Assembly: GCF_028882255.1 (NCBI RefSeq)
Contig: NZ_JARBUY010000005.1
Location: 1-64,000 of the forward strand
Length of the DNA stretch: 64,000 nt
Reading direction: 5' to 3'
Origin: Maribacter polysaccharolyticus
Lineage (GTDB): Bacteria > Bacteroidota > Bacteroidia > Flavobacteriales > Flavobacteriaceae
Shown: positions 1-8,939 of the stretch, in pieces
Layout: every line of letters starts with the position of its first letter
How positions within the stretch are numbered: position 1 is the first letter of the stretch
The notes under the pieces: model-generated
Seen by the model: the letters and a program-made list of their open reading frames with translations, nothing else
Told to the model about the DNA's origin: nothing
Databases searched by the model: none
Translations under genes and position numbers: made by a program

Positions 1-140
1 ACAATCAGTGAGGTTAGAAACTAATTTAGTGTAAACTCTAATCTATAACTTTTGTAAACCATGTATATTAACGAACATACTTAGGTCTTCCATAAATAGG
101 CCAATTTTGTGTTATTCTATTCAAGTATGGGACAACTAAA

Positions 141-171
141 AAAGAAAAGGCCCACGTAATACGTGGACCCC
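141..171 (-). terminator. Rho-independent terminator
   Basis: On the minus strand an inverted repeat (GGTCCACGT / ACGTGGGCC, tiny loop) is followed by a T-rich run (TTTTCTTTTTT). It lies about 30 bases past the stop codon of the riboswitch-controlled lipoprotein gene, so that gene is probably transcribed alone. Confidence 0.8.
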
Positions 172-202
172 TTCCATATTGAACGAAAAGAATAGCCAAA
201 AA

Positions 203-1348
203 TCAATCCATCATCGAGAGGTCCGAAGCCCCCTTGATTTCCGTGGAGACCTCACCGAGCCAGCCCGCATTTTCCTGTACCCCGGAGTACACTTTTATAA
301 AATCGATCCCTTTTAGGGCAACTGGATCCATATTCGCATCTACGGCCCAATCCATTTCCATGGCATTGCCCCCATAGGTCCCATACTCCGCATCATAATT
401 GTCTACATACCCCCATTCCAAGGCAGCTATGGATACAAAACCACTTGAACTTATCGTAGGATACACTCGGGTACCGGTAAAAGTCACTTGCTCCTGCTCC
501 GCTATAAAAAGTGGATAATAATTTTGTGAATGGTAGGAACTGACCAACACGCTTCCGGTGGTATCCCGGTTATCTACCCAGGGTACATCGGCATGTTCCC
601 CCGGATTGGAATAGGTAGTCGCATAATCCAATAAAGTGGTTTCCGCTTCATGGGCACTACCCGCCAATTCGTACCAGGTATCATCGGCCATACCGTTCCC
701 GTTTTCATCAAAGGAAACCTGTACGATCCCGGGTTCCGAGAGTCCGTTCATCGCATTGCCATACACGACAAAATCCTTCGCATCTTCCCTATTTTCAATG
801 GTATGGTCAAAGGTAAATACCACATAACCGCCCCAAGCTCCCAAGGACAGTAGATTGGATTTTCCCCCGACCAGGTTCTCCGCATCTTCCATGGTTCCGT
901 AGCTGTCATTGATAAACTGCCCCGGTGCCGGTTTATATTCGATGATTTCAGAAATATATGCGCTACTACTTTCGGTTTTAGCCCTGTAATAAAGGTCATA
1001 AGGGTCATTTACGGTCAGTTGGTACGATCTGTAGAGCGAATCGTTAGCTGCAGTCGCACTGAATTCAAGCGAAAACGTTCCGGCTGTTTCGGTCACATAA
1101 TCCAGGTTTTTAATGGTCGAGATAACGGTATCGTCCAGTTTCCAGGTATACTCCGTACTCAAGGGGATATTCTGTATTTCAAGATCGATGATCAACGTGT
1201 CGCCCAAGGTTTGTTCATATTCGGCCTGATAATCCGTAACGGTAAAAAACATAGGTGCCACAGCATCGTCATCCTCGTCGCTACAGGATGCCAAAAAGAG
1301 AATTCCCACAAGGAGGAACAATGATTTAAAGATCAATTTTGGTTGCAT
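203..1348 (-). CDS. Surface lipoprotein under cobalamin riboswitch control
   Basis: Predicted outer-membrane or surface lipoprotein of 381 residues. The N-terminus has a short signal peptide ending in a lipobox (LASC, Cys about residue 22). A PKD/Ig-like segment follows (about 45-120), then a larger beta-rich domain with the phrases LGAWGGYVVFTFD and DFVVYGNA. The start was placed at 1348 (MQPKL) rather than 1438 because the signal peptide begins there and the stretch above is low-quality leader lying between riboswitch and gene. The cobalamin riboswitch directly upstream argues for a role in capturing or handling corrinoids at the cell surface. Similar PKD-type cell surface proteins occur beside BtuB/BtuG in Bacteroidota B12 loci (recalled, not checked). 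Here no TonB receptor lies next to it and a terminator follows, so it is a single-gene unit. Exact ligand unknown. Confidence 0.8.
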   Translation of the reverse strand: MQPKLIFKSLFLLVGILFLASCSDEDDDAVAPMFFTVTDYQAEYEQTLGDTLIIDLEIQNIPLSTEYTWKLDDTVISTIKNLDYVTETAGTFSLEFSATAANDSLYRSYQLTVNDPYDLYYRAKTESSSAYISEIIEYKPAPGQFINDSYGTMEDAENLVGGKSNLLSLGAWGGYVVFTFDHTIENREDAKDFVVYGNAMNGLSEPGIVQVSFDENGNGMADDTWYELAGSAHEAETTLLDYATTYSNPGEHADVPWVDNRDTTGSVLVSSYHSQNYYPLFIAEQEQVTFTGTRVYPTISSSGFVSIAALEWGYVDNYDAEYGTYGGNAMEMDWAVDANMDPVALKGIDFIKVYSGVQENAGWLGEVSTEIKGASDLSMMD

Positions 1349-1471
1349 TTGAATTGTATAAAGGTTAATTTTTACGATTAACTTTTTATTTACAAAACAA
1401 AACAATGGGGATAAGGTCAGAATAGAAGATCTACCCAAAGCTATAACTCCCGAAAGCTCTGTCTCTATGAA

Positions 1472-1650
1472 TTGCGGCAGGTCTTCTGACTCATCCCTCT
1501 TTATTAATCCTTCCCATCCCTAAAGACAGTGGTTTATTAATAAGATTTTTTCCGGAAGTACCGGAAGGGATTTACAGCAGCGGGAACTGTTCAGGATTTA
1601 CACCTGATTCCCTTTTAATACGATTCCTTTAAGAATCCGTAACCGAAAAT
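1472..1650 (-). promoter_or_regulatory. Cobalamin (AdoCbl-type) riboswitch
   Basis: Read on the minus strand, this stretch carries the recognisable B12 riboswitch blocks in order: GGGAATCAGGTGTAAATCC, then GAACAGTTCCCGCTGCTGTAA, a variable arm, CCACTGTC, GGGATGGGAAGG and finally GAGTCAGAAGACCTGCCGC. The last block ends about 120 bases before the start codon of the lipoprotein gene at 1348. The element should repress that gene when cobalamin is abundant. Confidence 0.96.
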
Positions 1651-1739
1651 CAGGGTAAAATTAACATAATTTTTTAAGGAGCACCCTTATTTGACCAAAT
1701 AATTTAAATGATAATCCCAACCCTGGCATAAGGGATTGG

Positions 1740-1925
1740 CTATAGGGTTTTTAAGCAAAAAACCGTGTAGGCTAAATTGAAGGAATCGCCAAAACCGTAC
1801 CTAATCTGGTTTTTCCAAACAATGATACAGCGCACATTCCGTATTCTTTGGGAGCATTCCTTTTGATTTTTACAAGGTGGGTGTTTTTTTCGGCAAGGCA
1901 AACACCAAAATCCCCAAAAGTGCAA
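1740..1925 (-). pseudogene. Possible TlpA/thioredoxin-like remnant
   Basis: A short open stretch begins a few bases past the stop codon of the neighbouring gene and reads FWGFWCLPCRKKHP. This closely resembles the active-site region of TlpA/ResA thioredoxins (FWATWCxPCRxExP). Only about 60 codons remain, without the upstream beta strand or downstream cis-proline region, so if the resemblance is real this is a decayed fragment. It could also be chance; the WCxPC context is the only evidence. Confidence 0.35.
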
Positions 1926-1928
1926 TAA

Positions 1929-3122
1929 CTAATCCTTTAAATATTTTTCCCTTACCTCCATCAATTCTTCTATATTGGGATACCTGTTTACCCGTTTTGT
2001 GTTCATTTCGTTCAATACCGCTTTCCTGAAATCGGCATCTTTCAGTTTTTCAAGTGTAACCGTATCTTCTTGATACGCTAAATGGATTTTGAATCGCCTA
2101 AAAAATTCGCCTTCCCTTTCCTTGGATACCAATCCATCAAAGTAAGAAACAAGTTGATATGCCTCTATGGGCTTATAAAAAACATATCCATCAAAAGCAT
2201 CTTCATACGAATAGGACGAAGCTACAGGCCACAGATCTAAATTGTCCTTACCAAAAACGGTTTTTGTAAGATCAAAGCCTACATCTTCGATATTCAGGAA
2301 CTTAAACGAGGCATCCCATTTTCCGTTCTGTATCATGGCATACGAATAGTCTTTTTCTTTTTTTCTGAAAACCGCTTGATGGATCAAAATATTCGTTGCC
2401 CGATCACCGAAATAATCGAAGAGGTATTTTGCCGCATTCTCCTGTATTTCCCCATTATTTCGGGGTACATGTGTTTTAAAAGCATGTCTGTAATTTAAGA
2501 TAACGAGCGCTTTGTTAGTCCCATCGGGTATTGATCTTTCAAAGGTATTTATGATGTTATAGGCCATTATACTATCCCTTGGCTCAATTTCAAAATCCTG
2601 TTCCCTAACATATTCTTCCAAATTATCCACCTTTTTCCAGTCGAACTCGGAATCGGAAGGATAGTAGGAAATCCGATCGTCGGAGCTATTATTGATATCG
2701 TAGATAGTCCTCAACAAATAATGATAGTTGTATTTTTCCCATAGGATCCAAAAACTGGAATTGAATTGGAACTCCGCCAGTTTGTTTTCCACATACAGAC
2801 TGTCCAATCCCTTGGTCTTTAAAAACTCGGTGATTTCGGGTTGTAGGTTTATAACACCGATTTCGGTAAATAAGTTCTTTACATGCTTTTTAAAATAGTC
2901 ATCCGAGAGGACCTCCTTTATCAGTTCATATTGTGTTATATCGCGATGGTCCCTTTCACAAAGAATCACGATATCATGGTCTTTGAACTGATCGATGATA
3001 TAATCCTTGGCTGATTTCCTTTCAACATTTTCCAGGTAGTGCACATAAGGTGCTATTTCCACTTTTTGAGCGTTACCATACAGTGTACAAAGAAGCAAAA
3101 GAAACATAAAAGTGTATTTCAT
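1929..3122 (-). CDS. Secreted EreA/ChaN-like protein
   Basis: 397 residues with a signal peptide (cleavage after about residue 18, YGNAQ). The segment VILCERDHRDITQYELIKEV at about 50-70 resembles the conserved N-terminal motif of the erythromycin esterase / ChaN / TraB-Tiki superfamily, in which a Glu and a His of a GExH-type motif are catalytic or metal binding; here the glycine is replaced (CERDH). The rest is helical and rich in aromatic residues, with a second His region (ILNYRHAFKTH, about 210). Substrate unknown; the secreted location makes antibiotic esterase activity uncertain. It stands alone on the minus strand, with a possible thioredoxin remnant just downstream. Confidence 0.6.
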   Translation of the reverse strand: MKYTFMFLLLLCTLYGNAQKVEIAPYVHYLENVERKSAKDYIIDQFKDHDIVILCERDHRDITQYELIKEVLSDDYFKKHVKNLFTEIGVINLQPEITEFLKTKGLDSLYVENKLAEFQFNSSFWILWEKYNYHYLLRTIYDINNSSDDRISYYPSDSEFDWKKVDNLEEYVREQDFEIEPRDSIMAYNIINTFERSIPDGTNKALVILNYRHAFKTHVPRNNGEIQENAAKYLFDYFGDRATNILIHQAVFRKKEKDYSYAMIQNGKWDASFKFLNIEDVGFDLTKTVFGKDNLDLWPVASSYSYEDAFDGYVFYKPIEAYQLVSYFDGLVSKEREGEFFRRFKIHLAYQEDTVTLEKLKDADFRKAVLNEMNTKRVNRYPNIEELMEVREKYLKD

Positions 3123-3207
3123 GGGTTTGGTATCTATGATTTAAATTCGTTCTTGCTTCTTGACCCATGGTATGGATGGGTTGCCAGGTACTATCTTCGA
3201 TAGTCGC

Positions 3208-3831
3208 TTATTTAAGCCTTAAGGTCAACTTTTTCAACTCCCCCTCGTCGATGGTTCCGTTTAGGTTCCTGTCTATTAAAAATGCGATGTATAACGCTTT
3301 TATTTGGGGGTCGGACATTTTATAATCGGTATCGTCATAGTATAGCGCACGGACATCGAATTCCAACTTTAAAAGCGCTCCGTCATCCGCTAAAAGATTT
3401 AATCTTTTTCTATCCTCATTTGCGTAATACGTATAGTGGTGCGCATCATTTCGCAACCTTAATTTATCGTACCCATTGTAAGTGTTTGCGGCCATTCCGG
3501 TACCTCCACTAAAATAAGGAACATCGGACATTGACATGCCAACATTCACCTTATCCAATTGCAAGGGGTCTTTAAAAGCCGCTATACGGGCGGTATGTAA
3601 TTTTTTGTTTTCTGGATCATATCGCTTGTTATAAAACCGAAGGGAAAATACCTTTTTACCAATTTTTACCGTTTCAACGTGTTTATGAACCACGAATTCC
3701 TTTCCATCTTGAAAAACGATCAGGTCCGTTGTGGAACTTTCACCCTTTTTTTCGGGATTATTCAAAGCCTTACAGGCATTTAAAAGGACAAGTGAAGCGG
3801 TAAAAAAAAGGGCTGGCCTTACTAATTTCAT
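3208..3831 (-). CDS. Lipoprotein with a C-terminal EF-hand-like loop
   Basis: 207 residues. The signal peptide ends in the lipobox LLNAC (Cys about 20), so the protein is probably outer-membrane or periplasmic. The C-terminal segment DRNLNGTIDEGEL fits a calcium-binding EF-hand loop (D-x-N-x-N-G-x-I-D-x-x-E). No other domain is recognised. It is transcribed in the same direction as the gene at 1929-3122, with an 85-base gap, so the two may share a transcript. Function unknown. Confidence 0.7.
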   Translation of the reverse strand: MKLVRPALFFTASLVLLNACKALNNPEKKGESSTTDLIVFQDGKEFVVHKHVETVKIGKKVFSLRFYNKRYDPENKKLHTARIAAFKDPLQLDKVNVGMSMSDVPYFSGGTGMAANTYNGYDKLRLRNDAHHYTYYANEDRKRLNLLADDGALLKLEFDVRALYYDDTDYKMSDPQIKALYIAFLIDRNLNGTIDEGELKKLTLRLK

Positions 3832-4232
3832 TTTCGGGGTACTTGGATTAGGTGTTTAGGATCGATCATGGGTATAAAATTACGATTTCATGGAATAAAT
3901 TCCTGTGAAATCAGATCTTTTACGAAGGCTTTTCGGTTTTTGGAATGTCCGGAGGGATATAGCCGGTTTAAGCTACAAGACCACCCACCGTAGCCAGTTA
4001 AAAAGCACTACCGACCTTTGTCCCAAGGTTTTGGTTCAGTCGCCCCTTGGCCCGGAATACTTTAGCCCATCAATCCCTTACTTCTTCCCCTACCCATGGA
4101 TCCCGTTGATTGAATAGGGTATCTGATTGATAAAAATCACGGATTGGTTTATTTGATTATACCCTCCCGCTTATTTGCACTTCTTTTGTCGCCGATTATT
4201 TCAAGAAAAAAATTAATCCCAAAAATCAAATC
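3832..4232. other. Intergenic region upstream of the sulfotransferase
   Basis: 400 bases between divergent genes. A 70-codon open frame at 3905-4117 has no protein-like features and was not accepted. The last ~150 bases resemble the region before the decayed second copy (about 6030-6181): both contain a GTTTATTTGATT-type block followed by an A-rich leader. The tandem duplication therefore included the promoter. Confidence 0.5.
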
Positions 4233-5732
4233 ATGAAATCTAAACAAACCTTAAAACCGTTAAAAAGCACATTGCTGCTGACACTTTTATTTTCGGCTTC
4301 CCTTTTCATGGGTTGCTCGGATGATACCGATGATACCATTGACACCGAGGATACCGAGGATACCGAAGACACTTCAACCGTAGTCGACAACTCGGATTAC
4401 ACCGTGGGGTTGATCTATAAAACCGACGATGCCTATGATGGATATACCTTGTTGGCCCCAATAAGGAGCACCACGTCTTACTTGATCGATAATTGTGGGG
4501 AGGTGGTCCAAAGCTGGCCTTCCGATTATACCCCACAGGTGACCTACTTATTGGAAAATGGCAACTTACTGCATACAGGGACCTTAAGTGCGGTTAACAG
4601 CGAGTTTGAACAAGCCGGGGGACAAACAGGCCGTGTCGAACTCATTGATGCCAGTGGATCGGTAATTTGGTACTATCAGGTAAATACCAGTACCACCTTT
4701 ATGCACCATGATGTGGAATATATTTCATCTACAGGTAATATTATGGTCATGGTCTGGGAAAAGCATAGTGCTGCCGAAGTAACCGCTGCCGGAAGTAGCG
4801 AGGCCACGGCATTATGGACGGAAAAAATCATTGAAATCGAACCCGATTATACCACCGGTAGCGGCGGTACCATTGTTTGGGAATGGGACGCTTGGGATCA
4901 TTTGGTACAGGATGAAAATGCCGACCAGGACAACTATGGGGTCGTGGGAGACAATCCTCAGTTGATCGATATCAACTATAGAAGTGATGATCAGGAATAC
5001 AGTGCGGATTGGTTGCATTGCAATGGCGTGGACTACAATGCGAGTCTCGACCAAATCGTGATCAGTTGCCGCCTTTTCAATGAGTTTTGGATCATTGACC
5101 ACTCCACCACTACCGAGGAGGCCGCATCACATGAAGGGGGTACGCAGAATAAAGGTGGGGATATCCTTTACCGTTGGGGAAATCCCGAAAGTTATGATGC
5201 CGGGGATGCAAACGATCGTAAGTTGTTTTTACAGCACGATGCCAACTGGATCGATGACAGCTATACCGATGGTGGGCAGATCATGGTGTTCAACAACCAG
5301 GCGGGTTACTATGCATCATCCAACTATTCAACGGTAGACGTTGTGGATACCAATGTAAATACAGACGGATCTTATTCCCTTACTGAGGACGGCAACTATT
5401 TGCCAACGGACTTTACATGGTCTTATGAGGCAGATACCCCTAGTGATTTCTATTCGGCAAACATTTCGGGGGCACGTCGTCTTCCCAATGGGAATACTTT
5501 AATCTGCTCCGGGGCCGAAGGAACCTTATTTGAGGTTACTTATGACGGGGAGTTGGTATGGAAATACATCAACCCCATCGATGAAACCGGAATCCTATCA
5601 CAATATGATACGCCCAGTAGGTATTATATATTCCGTACCGAGCGCTATAGCACCGATTATGCCGGCTTGGAGGGTTATGATCTAACTCCCCAAGGAACCC
5701 TTGAAAGTGGTTCGGATTATACCTGTGAATAA
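4233..5732 (+). CDS. Aryl-sulfate sulfotransferase (ASST-type) lipoprotein
   Basis: 499 residues. The signal peptide ends in the lipobox FMGC (Cys about 28), followed by an Asp/Thr/Glu-rich linker (about 29-50). The body shows the arylsulfotransferase beta-propeller pattern: HHDVEYI, DWLHCNGVDY, LQHDANWI and a C-terminal GARRLPNGNTLICSG blade motif. These histidine-bearing motifs recur in the family, one of them supplying the sulfate-accepting His. ASST enzymes move sulfate from one phenolic ester to another phenol without PAPS. The surface lipoprotein form and the nearby sulfatase and GH43 suggest a role with sulfated marine organic matter (inference). Two decayed copies follow downstream. 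Confidence 0.85.
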   Translation: MKSKQTLKPLKSTLLLTLLFSASLFMGCSDDTDDTIDTEDTEDTEDTSTVVDNSDYTVGLIYKTDDAYDGYTLLAPIRSTTSYLIDNCGEVVQSWPSDYTPQVTYLLENGNLLHTGTLSAVNSEFEQAGGQTGRVELIDASGSVIWYYQVNTSTTFMHHDVEYISSTGNIMVMVWEKHSAAEVTAAGSSEATALWTEKIIEIEPDYTTGSGGTIVWEWDAWDHLVQDENADQDNYGVVGDNPQLIDINYRSDDQEYSADWLHCNGVDYNASLDQIVISCRLFNEFWIIDHSTTTEEAASHEGGTQNKGGDILYRWGNPESYDAGDANDRKLFLQHDANWIDDSYTDGGQIMVFNNQAGYYASSNYSTVDVVDTNVNTDGSYSLTEDGNYLPTDFTWSYEADTPSDFYSANISGARRLPNGNTLICSGAEGTLFEVTYDGELVWKYINPIDETGILSQYDTPSRYYIFRTERYSTDYAGLEGYDLTPQGTLESGSDYTCE

Positions 5733-5824
5733 AACAGCGGGGGTAAAAAGAAAAAAACCAAGGACTACCCAAGGCACCTTAGCGGGGTATTAAAACAACA
5801 TATAAGGTAATTCCCCCAAACCAT

Positions 5825-5860
5825 AAAAAGCCATTGGTCTTTCTTCCCAATGGCTTTTTT
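5825..5860 (+). terminator. Rho-independent terminator after ASST
   Basis: AAAAAGCCATTGG, a 9-base loop, then CCAATGGCTTTTTT. The same hairpin recurs at 6888 and 7767, marking the 3' ends of the decayed tandem copies. Confidence 0.85.
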
Positions 5861-6181
5861 ACATATCCTATTCAGTGCTCGATGTATTGCCCTTACCATG
5901 CACAGCTTTCATGAATACGGTTCAAGTAATGGACAAGCCGATGGATGATAAAAAATCAACCAAAGCCCATTGATTTTCAATGACTTTGTTATCCCTTGGT
6001 ACAAAGTACTCCGGCAGACCGATCTCCTACTCCTGACCCTACTTATTGATTTGGTAGATAAAAAATGGGTTCCTATCGATAAAATCCATGAGTTCGTTTA
6101 TTTGATTTTTCGGCTCCGTTCATTTAATCTTTTTTTGTAACCAATTAATAAACAACACAATAGAACCCGAATATTTCAACC

Positions 6182-6860
6182 ATGAAACCCAAGCATCGCT
6201 TAAAACCGTTAGTTTGCACGCTTTTACCGGCACTTTTATTTTCGGTTTCCCTTTTCTTGGGTTACGCGGCAAATACCAAAGCTATACCGACCGTAGTCGA
6301 TAACCTGGATTACACGGCAGGTCAGATCTATAAAACATACGATACCTATGATGGGTATACCATGTCATATCCTTTAAGGAGTACAACGACCTATAAAATT
6401 GATATTTATGGCGAAATGGTCCAAAGCCGGCCATGCGATCATATATCAAATGAGGTCTATTTATTGGAACATGGCATCTGAAAGTACTTATTCCTTTATG
6501 GAGGACGGCGACTATTTGCCAACGGACTTTATATGGTCCTATGGCGCAAATACCCCGAATGATTTTAATTCGGCAAGCATATCGGGTGTCGGTCGTCTTC
6601 CAAACGGGAATACCTAAATGGGTGTAGGAGGAAAAGTTCCTTTCCCGAAGGTTACCTATGTGGGTGGGATGGTATGGAAATATATCGACCCCATGGATAA
6701 TACCGGGAATTAATCGCAATGATTGGCCCCGTAGCTGGTTTTATGTTCCGAATGGAACGCTAGGGCCTGGATGGTTGGGCCCCAACCCCCCAAGGAACGC
6801 TTATGGTGGGTTCTGGTTATGGAGATTTAGCCTCCCAAGGCAATATAGCGGATATTAAAA
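6182..6860 (+). pseudogene. Decayed second copy of the ASST gene
   Basis: The first ~99 codons match the N-terminus of the intact neighbour (MKPKHRLKPL versus MKSKQTLKPL, then VVDNxDYT, YDGYT, LRSTTxY), but the lipobox Cys is now Tyr (FLGYA). After a stop at 6481 the sequence jumps to the C-terminal part in another frame (SFMEDGDYLPTDFIWSYGAN, VGRLPNGNT) and ends with a frameshifted match to the PQGTLxSGS tail. About 270 codons of the propeller are deleted. It is followed by a copy of the same terminator. Confidence 0.85.
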
Positions 6861-6887
6861 AAATATGGTAGTCCCCCAAACCATATG

Positions 6888-6923
6888 AAAAGTCATTGGT
6901 CTTCCTTCCCAATGGCTTTTTTT
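6888..6923 (+). terminator. Terminator copy after the decayed ASST
   Basis: AAAAGTCATTGG / CCAATGGCTTTTTTT hairpin, homologous to the terminator at 5825. Confidence 0.75.
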
Positions 6924-7132
6924 ATCTATTACCATCAGTTCTTGATGTCCTGTTTCCAAGGTAAGTTGAGGAATTAGAAACCCGTTTAAATATTTGGGCA
7001 TAGCCCAACCGCTACCGCTTATTATTTTTATTTTCGAAACAATTACAGTGTAGATGGCGATAAATTCAAACTTGAATCTTGGGTATGAAACGCATGGGTT
7101 TCTTACTTTTACCTTATATATCACCATAAGAA

Positions 7133-7603
7133 ATGAAGAAACCGATTTTCACTTGCCTACTATATTTTTTAGCTTTGGCCAGTTGTACCGATACTCCAAT
7201 AAAAGACGAACTATACAGTATAAATTATGAAACCAAAGCGGAAAGGGTAAATGTTCTAAAAGGGGAAATTACGGCAAAAAGTGATTTCGAAAATGCAGAG
7301 TTTCTACTTTATAGTTCGAATGGCTTCACCTTTAACCCAAGTTCTTTGTTTACCCCTGATTATAAGGATTATAAATATGTGGTAAAAGTAAGTCCGGAAG
7401 ACATTGACAAATGGACAACTGGATTGACCAAAGTAACCCCTTCCGTTGATTTTGAAGTATGGCCCCATAATTTAATTCGAATCAGAAAAGAGGAATGGCA
7501 ACTGCAAAGTAAACCGGAATACTACACTATGAAAGAAGAAAGTGTTTACGTTTTGGTGTATAGAAAAGAAGGAATCCTTTTTAAAAAGGCGATAACTTTT
7601 TAA
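7133..7603 (+). CDS. Small lipoprotein of unknown function
   Basis: 156 residues. The signal peptide ends in the lipobox LASC (Cys about 18). The remainder is soluble and has no motif I recognise. It sits between the decayed second ASST copy and a short remnant of a third, so it may have arrived in, or survived, a rearrangement of this tandem array. The start ATG at 7133 directly begins the signal peptide (MKKPIFTCLLY). Confidence 0.7.
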   Translation: MKKPIFTCLLYFLALASCTDTPIKDELYSINYETKAERVNVLKGEITAKSDFENAEFLLYSSNGFTFNPSSLFTPDYKDYKYVVKVSPEDIDKWTTGLTKVTPSVDFEVWPHNLIRIRKEEWQLQSKPEYYTMKEESVYVLVYRKEGILFKKAITF

Positions 7604-7617
7604 ACCGCAAAGCGGCA

Positions 7618-7687
7618 AACTTGAAGGGTTATGATCTACCTCCCCAAGGAACCCTTGAAAGTGTTTCGGATTATACCGCTCTCTTAA
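7618..7687 (+). pseudogene. 3' remnant of a third ASST copy
   Basis: About 60 bases are nearly identical to the 3' end of the intact gene (5663-5728) and encode LEGYDLPPQGTLESVSDYT. Everything upstream in this copy is gone. The matching terminator hairpin follows at 7767. Confidence 0.8.
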
Positions 7688-7766
7688 AACGTTCCAATAG
7701 CCATTTGCGCCTACTTTCGGGCTCCTCGGCTGTGCGAAGTCTGTGACTTCGTACCCACACCATATC

Positions 7767-7800
7767 AAAAGCCATTGGCACTCCTTTCCAATGGGTTTTT
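7767..7800 (+). terminator. Terminator copy of the third ASST remnant
   Basis: AAAAGCCATTGG ... CCAATGGGTTTTT hairpin, homologous to those at 5825 and 6888. It lies between convergent genes. Just before it (about 7726-7755) is a partial REP-like block, CTGTGCGAAGTCTGTGACTT. Confidence 0.7.
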
Positions 7801-7888
7801 ACTTTCTTAGGATGACCGAAGACAATTGCCGACCTACACCGTCTCCCTTTTCACAGCGAGATCCTTCCTTGCCGAACAACCTACGCCC

Positions 7889-8800
7889 TCAATCCTTATC
7901 CAAGGTGTATATAATGGGCTCTATGGTACCATCTTCCCGAAAGGTCATTTTTTCGAAACAGGCCGATCGCTTATGAAAAGAGCCATCGTTTACATCGCCC
8001 CGATGATAAAAGAAGTACCATTCCCCTTTAAATGCAATAACGGAGGTATGATTGGGGGCCTTTGGGGCATCTGGGGCCAATTCCCCTTTTAAGGTGGCAT
8101 ATTTGGGTAATGGACTATCTGCCATCCAATATTTTGTGACCGGCCCCACCCTGGCTTGAAAATAATATACGCCCTTACGCTTAAAAACATGCACGGCCTC
8201 ACTTACGGTTTCTTCGGACAATCGCTCCCAGGGACCGTCGAGTTCCACCATATTGTCCTTGAGCTTGGCCCCCATGATATGCCATCCGGGATCGCCGATG
8301 TCTACCTTATGGTCGTTGCCATAGATATATGCCTGCCCATCATCATCAACAATCACACAAGGATCGAAGATCGTGGTGATCTTGTCGGTTACGGCCGCTT
8401 CCCACGGACCTGTAGGGTTCCTGCTTTTTGCCACGCCGATATGCGTTTTATCATACGGAAAGTAGAAATAGTACCAGCCATCTTTATAAGCTACGTCCGG
8501 GGCATTCATTTGCCCATGGGCCCAATCGTATTCCCTTGGTTTGAGTACCACCCCATGGTTCACCCATGTTTTCATATCGGAAGATTCCAAAACCACATAA
8601 TCCTGCATGGTCTTATAGGACACGGCATCTTCCACGTCCCTTGAACTGTACACATAAACGGTATCGTTAAACACCTCTGCTGCGGGATCCGCCGCATAAA
8701 CGAATCCGGGATCCGTTTTGTGTAAGATCGGGTTTTGGGCCATGCCATAAAAACCCATCATCACTAAAATGAAAAATATACCTGTTTTGTCCATGCTCAT
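7889..8800 (-). CDS. Glycoside hydrolase family 43 (secreted)
   Basis: 303 residues; the signal peptide ends at about residue 21 (GMAQ). It shows the five-bladed propeller pattern of GH43: the general-base Asp in YAADPAAEV (D38), WxNHG and MNAPDVAYKDGWYYFYF blades, the pKa-modulating Asp in IFDPCVIVDDDG (D146) and the general-acid Glu in VSEAVHVFKRKGVYYF (E201). Such enzymes cleave arabinose-, xylose- or galactose-containing side chains; the exact substrate is not readable. An in-frame Met two codons later (8794) is an equally plausible start. A secreted esterase gene follows upstream on the same strand, suggesting joint polysaccharide work. Confidence 0.88.
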   Translation of the reverse strand: MSMDKTGIFFILVMMGFYGMAQNPILHKTDPGFVYAADPAAEVFNDTVYVYSSRDVEDAVSYKTMQDYVVLESSDMKTWVNHGVVLKPREYDWAHGQMNAPDVAYKDGWYYFYFPYDKTHIGVAKSRNPTGPWEAAVTDKITTIFDPCVIVDDDGQAYIYGNDHKVDIGDPGWHIMGAKLKDNMVELDGPWERLSEETVSEAVHVFKRKGVYYFQARVGPVTKYWMADSPLPKYATLKGELAPDAPKAPNHTSVIAFKGEWYFFYHRGDVNDGSFHKRSACFEKMTFREDGTIEPIIYTLDKD

Positions 8801-8939
8801 TTTTTAGTTTTTGATTTTTTTGATACCAAACGGCCAACCTTATTATATGAACCCGCAATTTACTCCTTTCCCGAAAATTCCATTGGAGGTCATTAGCGTC
8901 ACTCCCATTCTATTGTTGCCGTTACCCTGAAAACACCCC

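Noticed and set aside
3905-4117. 70-codon open frame before the sulfotransferase
   Set aside because: Pro/Ser/Leu-rich random composition and overlap with the presumed promoter region.
8156-8644. 162-codon frame antisense to GH43
   Set aside because: The minus-strand GH43 frame has complete catalytic motifs; this is its shadow.
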